Source: Actinostola sp. cb2023 | Lineage: Eukaryota; Cnidaria; Anthozoa; Actiniaria; Actinostolidae | DNA: 64,000 bases | Assembly: GCA_033675265.1 (NCBI GenBank) | Contig: JAUJYZ010000796.1 | Span: forward strand, 62,001-126,000 | Direction of reading: 5' to 3' | Part shown: piece by piece, positions 46,668 to 58,872 of the stretch | How positions within the stretch are numbered: position 1 is the stretch's first letter | How the letters are laid out: each line of letters opens with the position of its first letter | Program-made: the position numbers and the translations under genes | Notes under the pieces: generated by a model | The model's input: the letters and a program-made list of their open reading frames with translations, nothing else | Told to the model about the DNA's origin: nothing | Databases searched by the model: none

Positions 46668-48472
46668 AGACAGCTGAATGGTTGATGATTAATTTGTTTG
46701 CTAGATTTGTCAAAATTCAACAGTGTTAAACTGTTTGCCCAATCCCAACCAGCTAATTTTGCCAGCTCTTAGCAATGTCCCAGTGATGGCCCTGCAAAAG
46801 TGCATTTAAATTTGTTATATTATTAATAATTTGTAAATTTATTAGATTTTTATGCTTGCCTGTGGTTTATTTTTGCAAGTGCTGTATATTTTAATACTGA
46901 GTCCAGTTTCAAGCACTTGAGAGACACATCATTTGCAACATAATGTTGCTTCTTTAGACCATGCAAGCTGGTACATTTTTTTACATATAAAAAAATACAT
47001 CAATAGACTGTTTAAAGTTTTTTATATAAGTATGAATTTGTACAATTACAACACACCATTACTGCAGTCAAATTAGAAAATAAAGAGTTTTGAATTTATA
47101 TCTGGTAGTTTCTTGGGTGGTTTATATTTGTGTGTTACCTAAATAATCAATGCCAGCAAATCTCGATTTATGCAACATTTTGGCAATAAGGCAACGATAT
47201 TATGGTTGAATATATTATGGTTATATATAATTAACTTCGATTGTCAACATTTATTGTAGCTTTACGCTACATTTTTTTAATCAAAAGTGAGATTTAAACG
47301 TCATAAAAATGGATTTATTGTAGCTTTATGCTACATTTAATGTTCACGCCAATCTTAAAATCAAGGTTTAAAAGTACTTTAAGTGACATTTATATCGCGT
47401 TTATACCACATTTATGCTACCTTTATACCTACCATAAATGTGGCTTACAGAAGTGAGTCTCTTTAAACTAGCTTTATGCCCAGGCATAAAGTTCCTATAA
47501 AGACGAACTTTATGCACCGTAATTCTGGCGTAAATGTGCTTAAAGGCGAGGTTTATGCAAACTTTATGTCTTCTTTAAACATGATTAAATTTGTTTTTTC
47601 GTGCTGTGAAAGATGAGAAAAGACTGTATATCTCGAAGTTTGTTTATTATAATCACAATCGTATTGTATGCTACTGTCATGGCGGTCGGCGACAAAAAAT
47701 CACTCTTGTGAGGGAGGGGAGAGTCTAAAATTGGCACATTCACAGCCCGAGTTATACAGCCACTTTTTGGCGGCGCGACCACCGAAAAGAGGCTGTATTG
47801 GCAGACTAATCATCCGACCAGCCGAGTGAACGCTCATAGAGCGTCTAGTTTCAGTTATAGTCAGGTCCCTTAGTGCAAAATATCGGCCGAATCGTTACAG
47901 GAATGACAAAAGTGTCAAATTTGGTACAGAGCTTCCTTAGCACCTACCAACTAATATTGAAGGGGGTGCCCATCGCAATCGGCTCTAGTTAACGAATTAT
48001 GGGATAGTCGAGTTTGACCTAAAATTACGAATTGGGTTACCTGTGGTGGGTATATTTTTTCGTCTAATTCGGCTTAGATCAAATAAAATAATGGCGTTTT
48101 GAGGCTTAATTGATCATGTTTAGGTATTATCACTCTATTTACATCAATTCTTCAAGGATACTGACTAGTACCCAGTCTCCACTCGGTAAGTGCAGTCATG
48201 TTCAGCGTCGCTGCCAATACTAGAGACTAATAATTACTTATCAATTTAAAGCATGCTTAAATTTAGTTTTCAAGGTTGTGATGTAATATGCTTATTACAT
48301 AACATTTAAGCCACAAACGAATAGCATTATAAACAATAGTACCCAGTCCCAACTCGGTTATATCACACCGGCACAATTATAATTCCCTAACAGATGCGCG
48401 ATTAAGATCATATTTTACTTTGTTTAGGTCATTAGACTGTGCTCCTGTCGAAGGTAATTAAAATATGACTTT

Positions 48473-51400
48473 TTAGGAATTGTTTACACTGTTCACACAT
48501 TTGCATCTACATAGCAGTGTACACTCCAAAGACGCCTTAGCACACTTGCATCTTGTGCATACACCTTTGCAAGTACACTTGTTGAGCTCACTGCATGCCT
48601 TCGAAACTTCGGGAATGCTAATCCATTTCGGGACCCATGTGCCACCCTCTCTTTTCCAAGAAAACTGATCTGGAGATGGTACTGCCTGCTGAGAGTGCTC
48701 ACTGGTTGTCCAGATTCCAGCTTGGAAGATTGAGCGATGGACATGTTGTAGAAGGGCATCCTTTAGAGCAAAATGTAATCTAAATTGTAATGATGTTAAC
48801 GGTAATGATAGAAATTCACAGATGAAGAAACGGTTAGGAAAGAAAAAAGCGGATGGAAAAGCTTAGAAAGCTGTCATGTTTACCTGCGTTGGTGGAAGCT
48901 TGTCCATAGTTCTGTTGTGTTCTTACAGAAGAGCTCCATTCTTGTATTGTTAATGCAATCCAAAGAGCTCCACTTGTCGAATAGGATGACTGTGTACCTT
49001 TCAATTTGCTTGAAACGGTCAGAATCCACCGTCATCTGATGGAAGGGGTTATTCGCAAGAAACTCGAATATCGGGGTTACGTCTGGATACAGCTCCCATG
49101 CCTGCCAGGCGGACTTCTTGCCTTTCCCATAGAAGGAGGAGGTGGTATCACAGCCACTCAGTGCGTGAAAAACGGGTAGGGATCTAGATCGTGCTTCACC
49201 TAGACCAGCACAAATGATGTTGACGCTGATGAATGAAAAGTTGCTTCCCATTCCGAACGCCACCCACAAGTCCAAGTCGGGCTGGATTGCTTTGAGATGG
49301 TGGAACTTTCCTATCAAGATAACAATGACATCCGTATCGGCGGTTCTGACCAGTACAGATTGCGATTGGTCAACTTGAATGGCATGGAGAACATGGACGA
49401 CGATCCTTGTGTCTGCCTCCTCGTGGTTACATTCAGGCATGGATCTGTCCGAGCCAATGGAGATCACAGAAATCCCTAAAAGATATGGATTATACATAGT
49501 AGTTGGCATGATACTTAATATAATGAATCTGATTTTCGTTCTTTATATAAATGAAATGATAAGGATGTTATCATAGTAAAAACCTGATGTCACGTAGACC
49601 GTCTTCCCCTCTGGCCAGTTGTACGCAGCAACCTTAGACGTCAAAAATGCAAACAGTTCTTCCTTGTTTACTGAATCACGCAGGAACGGCATCCAGTTCG
49701 GCGGGAGCTTGGTGCCACCTGAAACTTTACGACGCACGCCCTTCCCTCTCTTTTCTCGTGTGGATTCTTTCAGGCTATCGGGGACATAGGTATCCCAAAC
49801 AACGTCCACTCGTCTGCTACTCTGACTGCGGATATAAGGAATGAAGACGTTCTCTGCGTAGTCATCGAAGGTGATCGCCCCAGTCACCGGAAGACAATGG
49901 ACAATAACAGCACCATCACAGATCCTGCAGTCAAACTGAGTTGGAGGCTCGGGCTGTCGTGGCTGGGCAATGCACTTCAGAAGCTCGGACTTCATACTTG
50001 GCAGACGGAGATTACCAAATTCTGATAATGAGGGAGGGAATGGCTGTACTTCATGGCTGAAGAATTCCTCGAGGTCAGCATTGCGACTCTGCATTGCGAT
50101 GAACAATTGTGCAAAAAGGGCGACATTGTTCTGTAGTACCGCGATTGTCTTCGACTGCTTGGATTTGGTGCGCGAGGGCTGTTTCCCATAAAGGGGGAGC
50201 TTGTTCTTCTTAATGGGATTGCTTATTGAGGTCGTCCTGTCCTTGATAACTGCCTTCACAAAATCCTGGTACTGCGTCTTTCCAAGATGCTCAAGGTTAA
50301 CCACTGCCTTGGCTACAGCATCATCCATGCAATCTCTGCTGTCTAGTGTAACTAGCTCTGGGAAGTCATCCAGAAAAGGGTTCCCCATCCTCCTAATCAC
50401 ATCTACCAGATTGTTCACCTGCTGCTTGAACGTCTTTTGTGCACTTAGTCCCATCTCATGATTTGGATGGTCACAGGACTCACCATCTTCTAGATATTGC
50501 TCCTGAAATTGATGTAGAATTCTCGTTGTCTCAGGTCCTGAAAGCATCCATCGTCTGAAAATAAAACGATAATAAAACAAATGGCCTCTGATTTGCCGTG
50601 GTATGCGTGATGTCCTCTTATATACCACGAATTGTGTCATCAGCTTGTCAAAATGTTGTGGATTCGCTATGCAAGCCGAGTGCGTCCACAGTATATTTTG
50701 ATCAGTTGATGGTGTACTTCGTGGTATATAAGAGGACATACCACGGCAAATCCGATGTCATTTGTGTTATACCACAACAAAAAAGTCGAGCAAAAGTATG
50801 ACCAGCGCATGCACAACTTAACGATTTTCCTGGCAATTTTTGCGCGCTCGCTGTTTTGATGACGCAATCCGCAGTAATCTTTGCCAATGTCTGTCAGCCA
50901 ATCAGAATTCAAGAAACGTTTCTGTTGTGGTATAAAACAAATTGTTCATTTGTTCATGAAAGACTTTTTGATAAGCAGTATTAAATAGACAAAGTATACA
51001 TTTTTGTACAGTGGATTTCCATATTTACCTAAAGGCTACCGGATTCTCTGTAAGGCCAACTGCGCCACCTACACTCTTGACAACCTTGTTTTCCTGTTCA
51101 TGCGCCTGGTCAAAGGGGATAGCAGAAAACTTATTGCCTGTTTTAGACAATACCCAGTGACCTTCATTCTGAAACTCCTTTGCGATGCTGTCTGGTAGAG
51201 ATTTCAAGTCACGAATATGTATAGGGGTCCATCGTGCATAGTTAATGTGGTCGATAGCAAAGAATAAAGGTATCAGCTCTTCCAGGGCTTCGACATACAA
51301 GCTGAAGTTACGCTGCCGGTGTGCGCGTATAACGAGCAACACCAGTGTCTCATACTTTATGATTGAATCCCAGAAGAAAAACGTCGGGCTTCTTCTCTTC

Positions 51401-53871
51401 CTCACTTCCTCCCATGTAGATATTGATGTCTCATCAGCGCACTGGGAAAATGCCTCTCTCTTTAGTTTGTGAAGAGCCAGAACGGTGACTTGATGAGCAT
51501 GCCTTAAAATAAATCATTGCTTTTCTCAAATACCTGCCATTACTTACTATAACAATGGGGTTCTTCTGTGCAACACTCTAATTATAGACTCGCAAGATTA
51601 ATGTTCCCCTACAGAGATAGCAGATTCCGTCGGAAATAGCGCACTAAATCGCAACCTACTGCAATTATAACAACTTGTTTGTAAACGCTATACCACAATC
51701 AATCTGATGGTCACCTTAAAGGATGTATGCACAGTTACCTTATTTATTAGCACTTCACGTACCATACCTAGTTCTTGTTAGATGACTCGCCTTCAAGAAG
51801 GAATCCGCCACACCAGACGAGGCCACATCAGCTTCACTCAAGGCGACAGTCCAGCCAGATCCGTCTAGCAAATCGCCAAGCACACTCCATAGTGCCATTT
51901 CGATGTGCAGGCCACCTAGCATGACAACATATGCTTGCTCTCCATGTGAGGCTGGCCACTTCCACTGAACCATCTTCGCTAACGCAAAGAGAGGTTGGTC
52001 AACGGCCATGATGGGAACCTGATCCGGGTTGAGAAAGGTTATAGCCTGCTTTAAGACATCCATACCGTGCTTGACCATCGCTGGGGTTGCCGCCTTTTCG
52101 TAGAACAGGGGAAGTAGCGCAGTCAAAGCAGGTGGGTCCTCTTCTGTCTGGTTTGAAGCGTGATATGCTGCCCAAGTCACTGTATCACCAGAAGTAACAA
52201 ATTCTTCGTCTAATTTTACAAGCGAATGCTCCACCCAACGTTCCTCACTTTGTTTCACTTCAGCCATACAACTCGCTGCTTCCTTCATCTCACACACTGG
52301 GACAGCTGCCTTATTAGTGTTTAACTCCACAGGGTGAACAGTAGCATATTCCTCTGGGAGAGAATGCCCTGTTCCCTGTGGAGGTAAAGTCACTGGGGGC
52401 CTTTCCTCGCCAGGATTATGCTCTGTTGGTAACTGAAACATGCTAATGCCAGTGCCATGGAATGACGAGGTTGCCGTCGTCGAGCTAGGATTGTGATCTA
52501 AGTTATCAAGAGCTCCGATAGTAAAAACTCCTTTTCTCAAACAAGCAGGTGCCACACAGCCGTCCATTTCAAAGCGCTCACTAATGGACGTAGCAAGCAT
52601 GTCCTCCAACTCCATGATCCTTTGGTAAGATACAGAGATTCGCATCTGATACAGCTTGGCTATGAGTGTCCTACTCCTTGTCATTGCGTGCACTTTAAAT
52701 CCAATGTACAAAGGAAGAGGTGGTTCGCGTGCTTTGGTATGCCGTGTCTGGCCGGTTTTTGACTTTGCCGTTGATCGTTCCTTGGCATTGAAAATAATAG
52801 TCTGGCACACTGTTAAACATGGTTGGGATTCTTGTGCTTCAGTGTTCTCAATGATTTTAGACTAGCAGGCACAGACTTTTCCTGGCAGTCTTCCGTAAAA
52901 CTTCCAGAAAATATGAAGCCTTTACAGCCAAACATGTCTTTGCGTACAATTGCTGAAGCCTTAGCTAAAATCACAGCATCCTCTGAGAAATCTCTTTGCT
53001 GAACTGCTTCTTTGAGCATGCCCTGAATCGCTTTCTTGAATATTATGACAACATTTTTACCATCATTTTGCTCTTGAGCTTCTGGGAAGTTTTCCAATAA
53101 AGAGGTTTTAAGTCTAGTTTTATTTACTTGTTTGTGAACGCCTAAGGTTTCAAGTCGTCTTACATAGAGTGAATGCAACTCGGAAAGCAGAAACAACAAC
53201 TTGTCATTGTCAACAGAACTCTCAATATATTCAATCAACTCGATAAAGGCCTGAGACTCCTTTACTTTCTCATCTTCTTTTTCACATGATTCTTGTCGTT
53301 TTCTCGATATGTGACCTCTGTAGCGGTTTCGCAAGTCTGTCATACATTTCAAATGGTATTTCGCTTCAGCTGCCATGAGGTCAACCCCAGAAATTTTAGG
53401 TAAGAGAGTGGTGTCTTGAAGTTCTGTTATCATATGGCGGAGTTTCTCATCAGTGGCGAAAGTAGTGACTTCATGAAGTTGGCCACCCTGACCACACAAT
53501 ATACAGTTCTCTTTGTTGTGAGAAGACAGTCTCCGTGTTTTCGATGCTTGGACTTCCTCATCTTCTGGCTCTGCTTGTTCCTTTCCTCTTTTCCTAGCTT
53601 CTCTTTCTTTTCTTTTGTTTAGTTTAGATGAACTAAATTGCAAATGGCATGATTTGTGCCATGAAGCTGCTTTCGCAATCAAAACATCAACATTAATGTC
53701 GAGTGGCAGAGAAAGACTGATAGGCAGGGCATCCAGCGAGTTAAACTCAGAAACATTCTGTAGAAACGAGCTATAAACACACCTGGCATCAAGCTTAGCT
53801 CCACATGCTCTTAATGGGCACCTTAGCTCTTCTGCTGTACTTTTTATACATCGACTCCAAGATAATGTCAT
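48473..53871 (-). pseudogene. XPG/FEN-core transposon protein (~1,475 aa), five exons, two frameshifts
   Basis: Exons: 51768-53871, 51029-51502, 49584-50554, 48884-49475, 48473-48760, all GT-AG (one weak GTTTTT donor at 49583) with matching phases. The N-terminus has Cys/His groups (CPLRACGAKLDARC, NCILCGQGG, HLKC). The middle has DNLDHNPSSTT, FALAKMVQWKWPAS, YVVMLGGLHIEMA, FAIDHINYARWTPIHIRDL and DQAHEQENKVVKSVGGAVGL. Exon 4 carries a FEN/XPG-like core: HEEADTRIVVH (compare the E-A-E/D motif), VLVRTADTDVIVIL (D.D motif), LSGCDTTSSFYGKGKKSAW (compare G.D....G.G.K.A of the helix-3-turn-helix). Exon 5 ends in a Cys-rich tail (CTCKGVCTRCKCAKASLEC...CRCKC). Start chosen at ATG 53871 after a TTTCAG acceptor; an upstream non-coding exon at about 54030-54080 is possible. 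Lesions: one base near 52855, and an extra AC dinucleotide near 48917. The role as transposase is inferred from position. Confidence 0.65.
50590..50760. mobile_element. Fold-back repeat in an intron of the XPG-core gene
   Basis: Inverted arms GATTTGCCGTGGTAT and GTCCTCTTATATACCACGA with complements at the other side. 'ataccacaaca' recurs inverted near 50930, so the full element may be about 340 bp. Lies in intron 3. Confidence 0.55.
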
Positions 53872-54448
53872 TATTTCTGAAATTTTGAACAATCATTAAA
53901 GCCACACGATCAGTATTTGTGGCTCAAAAACGGCAAAACAAATAGAAATGTCACTAAAATCATCCTAAACTATAAAAAGAAGTTTATCTACATAAAACTA
54001 TAAACAAATTCTTAATATAATTGAATATTTAGGCTGAATACTTACAGGTTATGTAGATATGCCTGGACGCCGCCATCTTGGAAATGGCAAATGGAAGAGT
54101 GGGACTGGGTACTAGCATTTTAGAGTAATGTCGAAAAATAGCTTATTTGCTCAACTGGTAAAGAATTAACCTATAGAAATGATAGATATAAGACTGAAAT
54201 TGTTACTTACCACATAAAAACGACATTCTGAGTGATTTAAGTCATTAAATAACAATATTCAATATTAACACCACAGGGAGCCCAACAAGTGAAATTTTCG
54301 AAAATGTAATCATCTGTAATTCACTTCTAAGGAATATCTGCATTGGGCACCCCCTCTAATATTTATAGTACTGCCATAAGCTACAACTGTGCCAAGTTTG
54401 GTGCTTTTGTCAGCTCTGTAACAATCGTGACGCTAGGGGACCTGACTA

Positions 54449-56414
54449 TTAGACTAACTAGACAAAATACGCAATGACACAAGCGATTCTAGGAAAAAAT
54501 GTTTCTAATTAGTCAATTTCATTGTCTTGTTTGGCTGCGAGCCGGGTTGTTTATTGGTCGTTTTATTTTAAAATTCACTACCTGATCGTCCGAATTAGAT
54601 TCCCGACCTCTAAAGATATAATAAGAACTCTTTTTCATCTTTATCAATGAAAACTAACTATAAAAGTTTTAGAGAAAGATACAAATTCAGACAAACAAAA
54701 CATTGGCATTGTTCGCCTATATTACCCAATTAAATGAGTACTAGAAAAATGATGGTATAACCAAGATAGGTAGAACTAGCTAATGTTCCAAATTTATTTC
54801 AGCATTGTGCAGTATTGATTCTACAGGACATTTTACGATATTGTTCTGAATAAGTCGGATACTCTTCAATTTACAATTGAATTTTCTAATAAATTAATAC
54901 ATGAGTGTATGAATTGAAAAGAGATTTATTTGAAAAGAATGGGAAATAAGATTCATTTGAAATGGGAAATGATTCTTATTTGGAATGGGAAATGACATTT
55001 ATTTGAAATGAATGGGAAATGAGATTCATTTGAAATAGGATGTGACAGTCATTTGAAATGGGAATTGAGATTCATTTAGTGTTACCCTCTTTAAATAAAG
55101 TTTCTATCTATCTATCTATCTATCTATTTGAAATGGATGGGAAATGAGATTCATTTGAAATGGGAAATTGGATTCATTTGAAATGGGAAATGAGATTCAT
55201 TTGAAATGGGAAATGAGTTTCATTTGAAATGGATGGGAAATGAGATTCATTTGAAATGGGAAATGAGATTCATTTGAAATGGTAAAGTACTTTTTAGTAA
55301 AGGAAGTTTACATGCATGTGGACAATGCGGCATATATTTTTAGCTCCTGATGGGTATCATTTTTGCAAGAGAGATCGATTACGGTGGGGATCATTTTTGC
55401 CGCCGGGAACATTTTTGCGGCGATACAGATCTCCATTTCATAAATGCGCACTACACACGCACGGGTGTTGCTACGTAGCACGCAGTTGATATAATATATT
55501 CATATATTCATAGTTTATTATATTCGATCTTTATTTTATTTGATTAATGTTGCTAGACAGTTTTGTAAGAGCATAGAGACAATAGTATTATGCTCCAAAT
55601 ACCTATTATTATTATTATTAAAAATATAATGAATAACACCATAAAACTCAATGGATAGAATGACAATAGATTCTATGAATATATTACAATAACTGAGTGC
55701 TACTTAGTTTTTCCCGTACACGCACATCTGAAGGTCTTTTTTTGTGTCCAGTCTTTTAAGAACACTCGATTTCATAGTGAGCAAAACTTTTGTCCATTGT
55801 TTCTAATTAGTAATCATCGTAAAATAAAGAGAATAATTATATACCAATGTAGTCTAGCTTTGGCCAGTACAAATTCATATTAATCACGATCTATAATCTG
55901 TAAAATGTGAAACTTGTAAGATTGATTACATTCAAGGCAGCCACTGACGTATAAAGTTGCATCGCAAGATAACGGATAGCTTCAGGACAGTTCTTTTACA
56001 ATTAAAGATGCTTAATATTTTTTGCTATATGGTTTCTTGGAACTTTTCAATTGTTTTGATAGCATATTTTCTTGTTGAAAGGTTAATAATAAACCGTGTA
56101 TGCAAATCAAGTGTACAATATGCAAATCGCTTGATCTCGCCGACGGGTAATTTAGGTGGATTTCTCGAAACTTTGAAGCTCTGAAGCATCACGCAAAATA
56201 ATTTACCCAAACAAATTTTAAAGGATACTAACAGTACATCATTTCAACTTTACAATATCTTGTTTTGGGACAATAATTTTGCGTAGTACATGGAAAAAAT
56301 ATTTTTTGTTTTTACCCTACTTTTATTGTAGTAAAATAGATGCTTCGGAAATAAATATAGAAAAATTCGAAACCTTCGATAAAAACCGCCAAAACTCCAC
56401 CAAGTAAAACTTAA
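54449..56414. other. Interior of the TTAA element, no genes
   Basis: Contains a minisatellite of about 23 bp (gaaatgggaaatgagattca) at 54910-55290, interrupted by a retroelement-like tail 'aaataaagtttctatctatc' with (CTAT)n at 55102-55127. Nothing else recognised; the 75-aa ORF at 55957 has no support. Confidence 0.6.
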
Positions 56415-56707
56415 GACATCGTTCAGTCAAAGGTTAGTTCCATTAGCTCGCTAGATTATATAGTTTTGACGTGATAAGCTTTTAAAGTTGACATAAATTA
56501 TCGGCCGGCAAAGGGTCAAATTGAGGCGAAAACTATTTTTGTCATTATTCTCAAAAACAAATAAAAGCCATATTCCGCCAAACAAACTATACAGTGGTTT
56601 GTTTTACATTAAGGCCTACCTATGTCTAAAATATGAGACGAATCGGTTTTTTGACTTGTGCCACATATTTCCGAATATGTCTGATTTTTGCTGACAGGTA
56701 CTCTTAA

Positions 56708-57660
56708 GTATTCAGACCTCCGTTCTTTTGCTCGAATCTTTGAGTATTTTATAGCAAATTTTCTCACCTCGTACTTAATTAATTCCCATATTCTCTGAGG
56801 GCTGATGATGTTCTCATCTGTAAGGTTGGCTATAACACTATCTATTAACTTGTTGGTTTCATTTATGAAGAAGAGAATTGTTTTAAAGTTTCCAAAACGA
56901 TGGACCTCGCCTTCCTTCGTCAAAAGAGGAGAGTGTAATAGACGTGGCCGAATGGTCAGTTGAAGGGGCGGGAATTATCATCGCTTTATCAATAAACGGT
57001 TGTAGGCTGTCAGATATAAACAAATAATCCAGGCGTCGAAATAATCTCTTGTCCCTTATAGTGGACCGCCCTTGTGCCACTCCACTCCACGTATATCGTT
57101 TTGAGTCAGGGTTGCGAACCCTCCAAATATCACACAAATCCATAATCCGTAAGAATTGTTTTTAACGTTTCTAGAGTCTTTACTTTGAGGGACGGATTTC
57201 CACCGGAAGCATCTAAATCCAAGTCAAATATCACATTGAAATCTCCTCCCCAAATTGTTTGAGTGCATATAGGAATGTCTAATGTGTTTATCATGGTTAT
57301 TATTTCCTTAAGTGTTTCTACCTGGCCGCTTTTGATAGGTGTTGATTAACAGAAAATCCGTTCCTTGGATCTCCACCAAGTGAACAATGTACCTTCCTTT
57401 TGGGTCGCTAACTTTTGACTTAATTTTATACTCTAATTTATTTCCTAGGAGTATGGCTCTGCCTTTGCTATTGTGTGTGCCATGTGCCCTGACAATATCT
57501 CCTTTAAATAGCTCCTCCCATTCTCGCTGCGAATCCGGGGTAGTATGAGTCTCCTGAATAAAACTTATTCCTCTAGAGGCATCATGCTTTGTTAACCAAT
57601 GGAACATTCCTCTAACGTTAAGAGATATTATTTGAAAGTTAAATTGACCGTGTTGCATGT
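56708..57660 (-). pseudogene. L1-like LINE, segment 1: ORF2 endonuclease
   Basis: From about 57660: FQIISLNVRGMFHWLTKHDA, ISFIQETHTT (catalytic E), AILLGNKLEYKIKS, IQGTDFLLINTYQK, then frames shift through GGDFNVIFDLDLDASGG, DIWRVRNPDSKRYTWSG, RRLDYLFISDSLQ, PAPSTDHSA (H). It ends KYSKIRAKERRSEY at the TTAA of the 14.6-kb insertion. APE endonuclease of L1 type; frame changes near 57310, 57150 and 56930. Continued by segments 2 and 3. Confidence 0.75.
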
Positions 57661-58200
57661 TTGATAAATTCTTCTATGGGTAAGTAGTTGGTTGTCGTAA
57701 CCCTTTGTGGAACAGAAGTGATATTCAGTATACAGACAGACAAAGACCACAGTAATAAACAAATATAACTATCAAAAACAAAAGACACTAACAAACACAT
57801 TCTTACAAAATGAAGACAGGGCGAGTGCATTTTAGGAATGTTACTAAAGTAAACTCCGTTAGTCCCCCAGTTGCTTAAATATTCAAAAACCAAAGCACAT
57901 TCCAGCACAGTAAAATAACATGCAAATTGAAGGAGTGTATACATAGAGAATACTATAATGTCCGTGATCTGATGAAAAGAAAAAACAAAGGAGGAAAAGA
58001 AAAGCAACCTAAAACTAAATTATACAGTGGCTTACAAACTTTACGATGATTTGCCTATTCATTTTTGTACGTAAACTAGCAGCGAAATACTTTGGCAGCT
58101 TACATATTATATACTGAAACAATTCACCTATTTGCTCTCGCCGGGATAAAACGAGAAAATTAAGGAAAGGCTAGCAGCGAAATGCTCTGGTGGTTTATTA
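57661..58200 (-). other. LINE inter-ORF spacer
   Basis: About 540 bp between ORF2 and ORF1 of the same LINE. The open frame 57639-58007 is hydrophobic and shows no known domain. Confidence 0.4.
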
Positions 58201-58219
58201 TTAATAAACTATAGTCAGT

Positions 58220-58872
58220 ACAGCTACTAACTCTCGCAATAGAACGAGAGAAGGAAAAACAATGATTAAATACCTAACCTTAAGTGTACAAGTCTTCCAT
58301 ATCCGACTGCTTATTGATTTTAATTGCTCTTTCTCCTTTAACTCTGCACACGAAGATTTTTCCGTCCGTGGTCCAACAGTTGTACCAATGTTTAGTTTTG
58401 CCCTCTTTCGTACCTCACCAAACAATTTTCGCCTTGTCGAAGTCAGATTTTCATTAATGTAAACTGCCTTGGCCCCGTTCAGCGATGAATCAAAGCTTGT
58501 AACTCCTCTTAGATTCCTTCTCGCCATATATAGTTGGGGCTTCACCTTATGGGACCTAAATTTCACTATGACGGGTCTTGGGCCTTTAGATCTGGAGGGG
58601 AGACGATGAACGATGTCGATGTCGTCCTCATCGGCTTCTACCCCTACAATTTCAGCCAATTTGATCACAACCTCGTCTAAATCTTCGTCGTTGTCTTCTG
58701 GTACCCCATGTATCTCCAGGTTATGTTTCCGTGAATACATTTCGAGTTCATGCAGTCCAGCATATTGAAACACGTGCAGCCCCAATGCACCTCTGACACA
58801 TTGTACCTCTGACAGACTTTCAATGTTGGGCATGATTTGCTCAAGAGAATTCTGGAATGCGGTGAGATTGAG
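58220..58872 (-). pseudogene. L1-like LINE ORF1 (RNA-binding), 5'-truncated
   Basis: AFQNSLEQIMPNIESLSE, ELEMYSRKHNLEIHGVPE, DDIDIVHRLPSRSKGPRP, VIVKFRSHKVKPQLYMARRN and AVYINENLTSTRRKLF: coiled coil, then an RRM-like core and a C-terminal domain (WTTDGKIFVCRVKG, DMEDLYT-stop) reached after a one-base shift near 58390. Homologous to L1-type ORF1 nucleic-acid chaperones. It begins abruptly at about 58872 against the OB-fold pseudogene. Confidence 0.75.

Larger units (their letters stand above)
43436..47606. mobile_element. 4.2-kb element with hAT-like ends and subterminal motif arrays
   Basis: Ends CAGCGCGAAAAAGCA (left) and, in complement, CAGCACGAAAAAACA (right). Next to each end, over about 350-400 bp (43450-43810 and 47260-47590), are dozens of short words such as TTTATGC, GCATAAAG, TTTAAGC and TTTATACC in both orientations. 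Such subterminal arrays are typical transposase-binding regions of hAT elements. No 8-bp duplication was found, and no transposase remains apart from one exon-like piece at 46328. Confidence 0.5.
47858..54448 (-). mobile_element. 6.59-kb TIR transposon carrying the XPG-core gene (Academ-like)
   Basis: The ends TAGTCAGGTCCC are identical at both termini and inverted similarity continues for about 115 bp (GTTACAG..TGACAAAAG, GGGGGTGCCCA). TTA is present on both sides (47855-47857, 54449-54451), a 3-bp duplication. A subterminal word AGTACCCAGTC occurs at about 48169 and 48340 and inverted at about 54102. One gene of five exons fills the element. TIRs, short TSD and a single long nuclease-bearing protein match what I recall of the Academ superfamily. 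Nested in the 14.6-kb TTAA element. Confidence 0.7.
42111..56703. mobile_element. 14.6-kb TTAA-flanked segment with ~280-bp inverted ends
   Basis: The left end (42111-42386) and right end (56415-56703) are inverted copies at roughly 85-90 percent identity by eye, starting GAGTACCTGTCAGCAAAAAT. TTAA flanks both outer ends (42107-42110, 56704-56707), and the split LINE joins in frame across one TTAA. TTAA is also present at both inner edges of the repeats. The interior holds a 157-aa two-TM ORF, a 4.2-kb hAT-like element, the 6.6-kb XPG-core element and minisatellites. Its own transposase is not recognised; piggyBac or Kolobok would fit the duplication. Alternative: two solo copies in opposite orientation acting as a composite. 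Confidence 0.65.

Noticed and set aside
50667..50912. 81-aa minus-strand ORF between exons of the XPG-core gene
   Set aside because: It lies inside the fold-back repeat of the intron and lacks homology to the gene.
57639..58007. 122-aa hydrophobic ORF as a membrane protein gene
   Set aside because: It occupies the spacer between ORF1 and ORF2 of the LINE and has no independent support.
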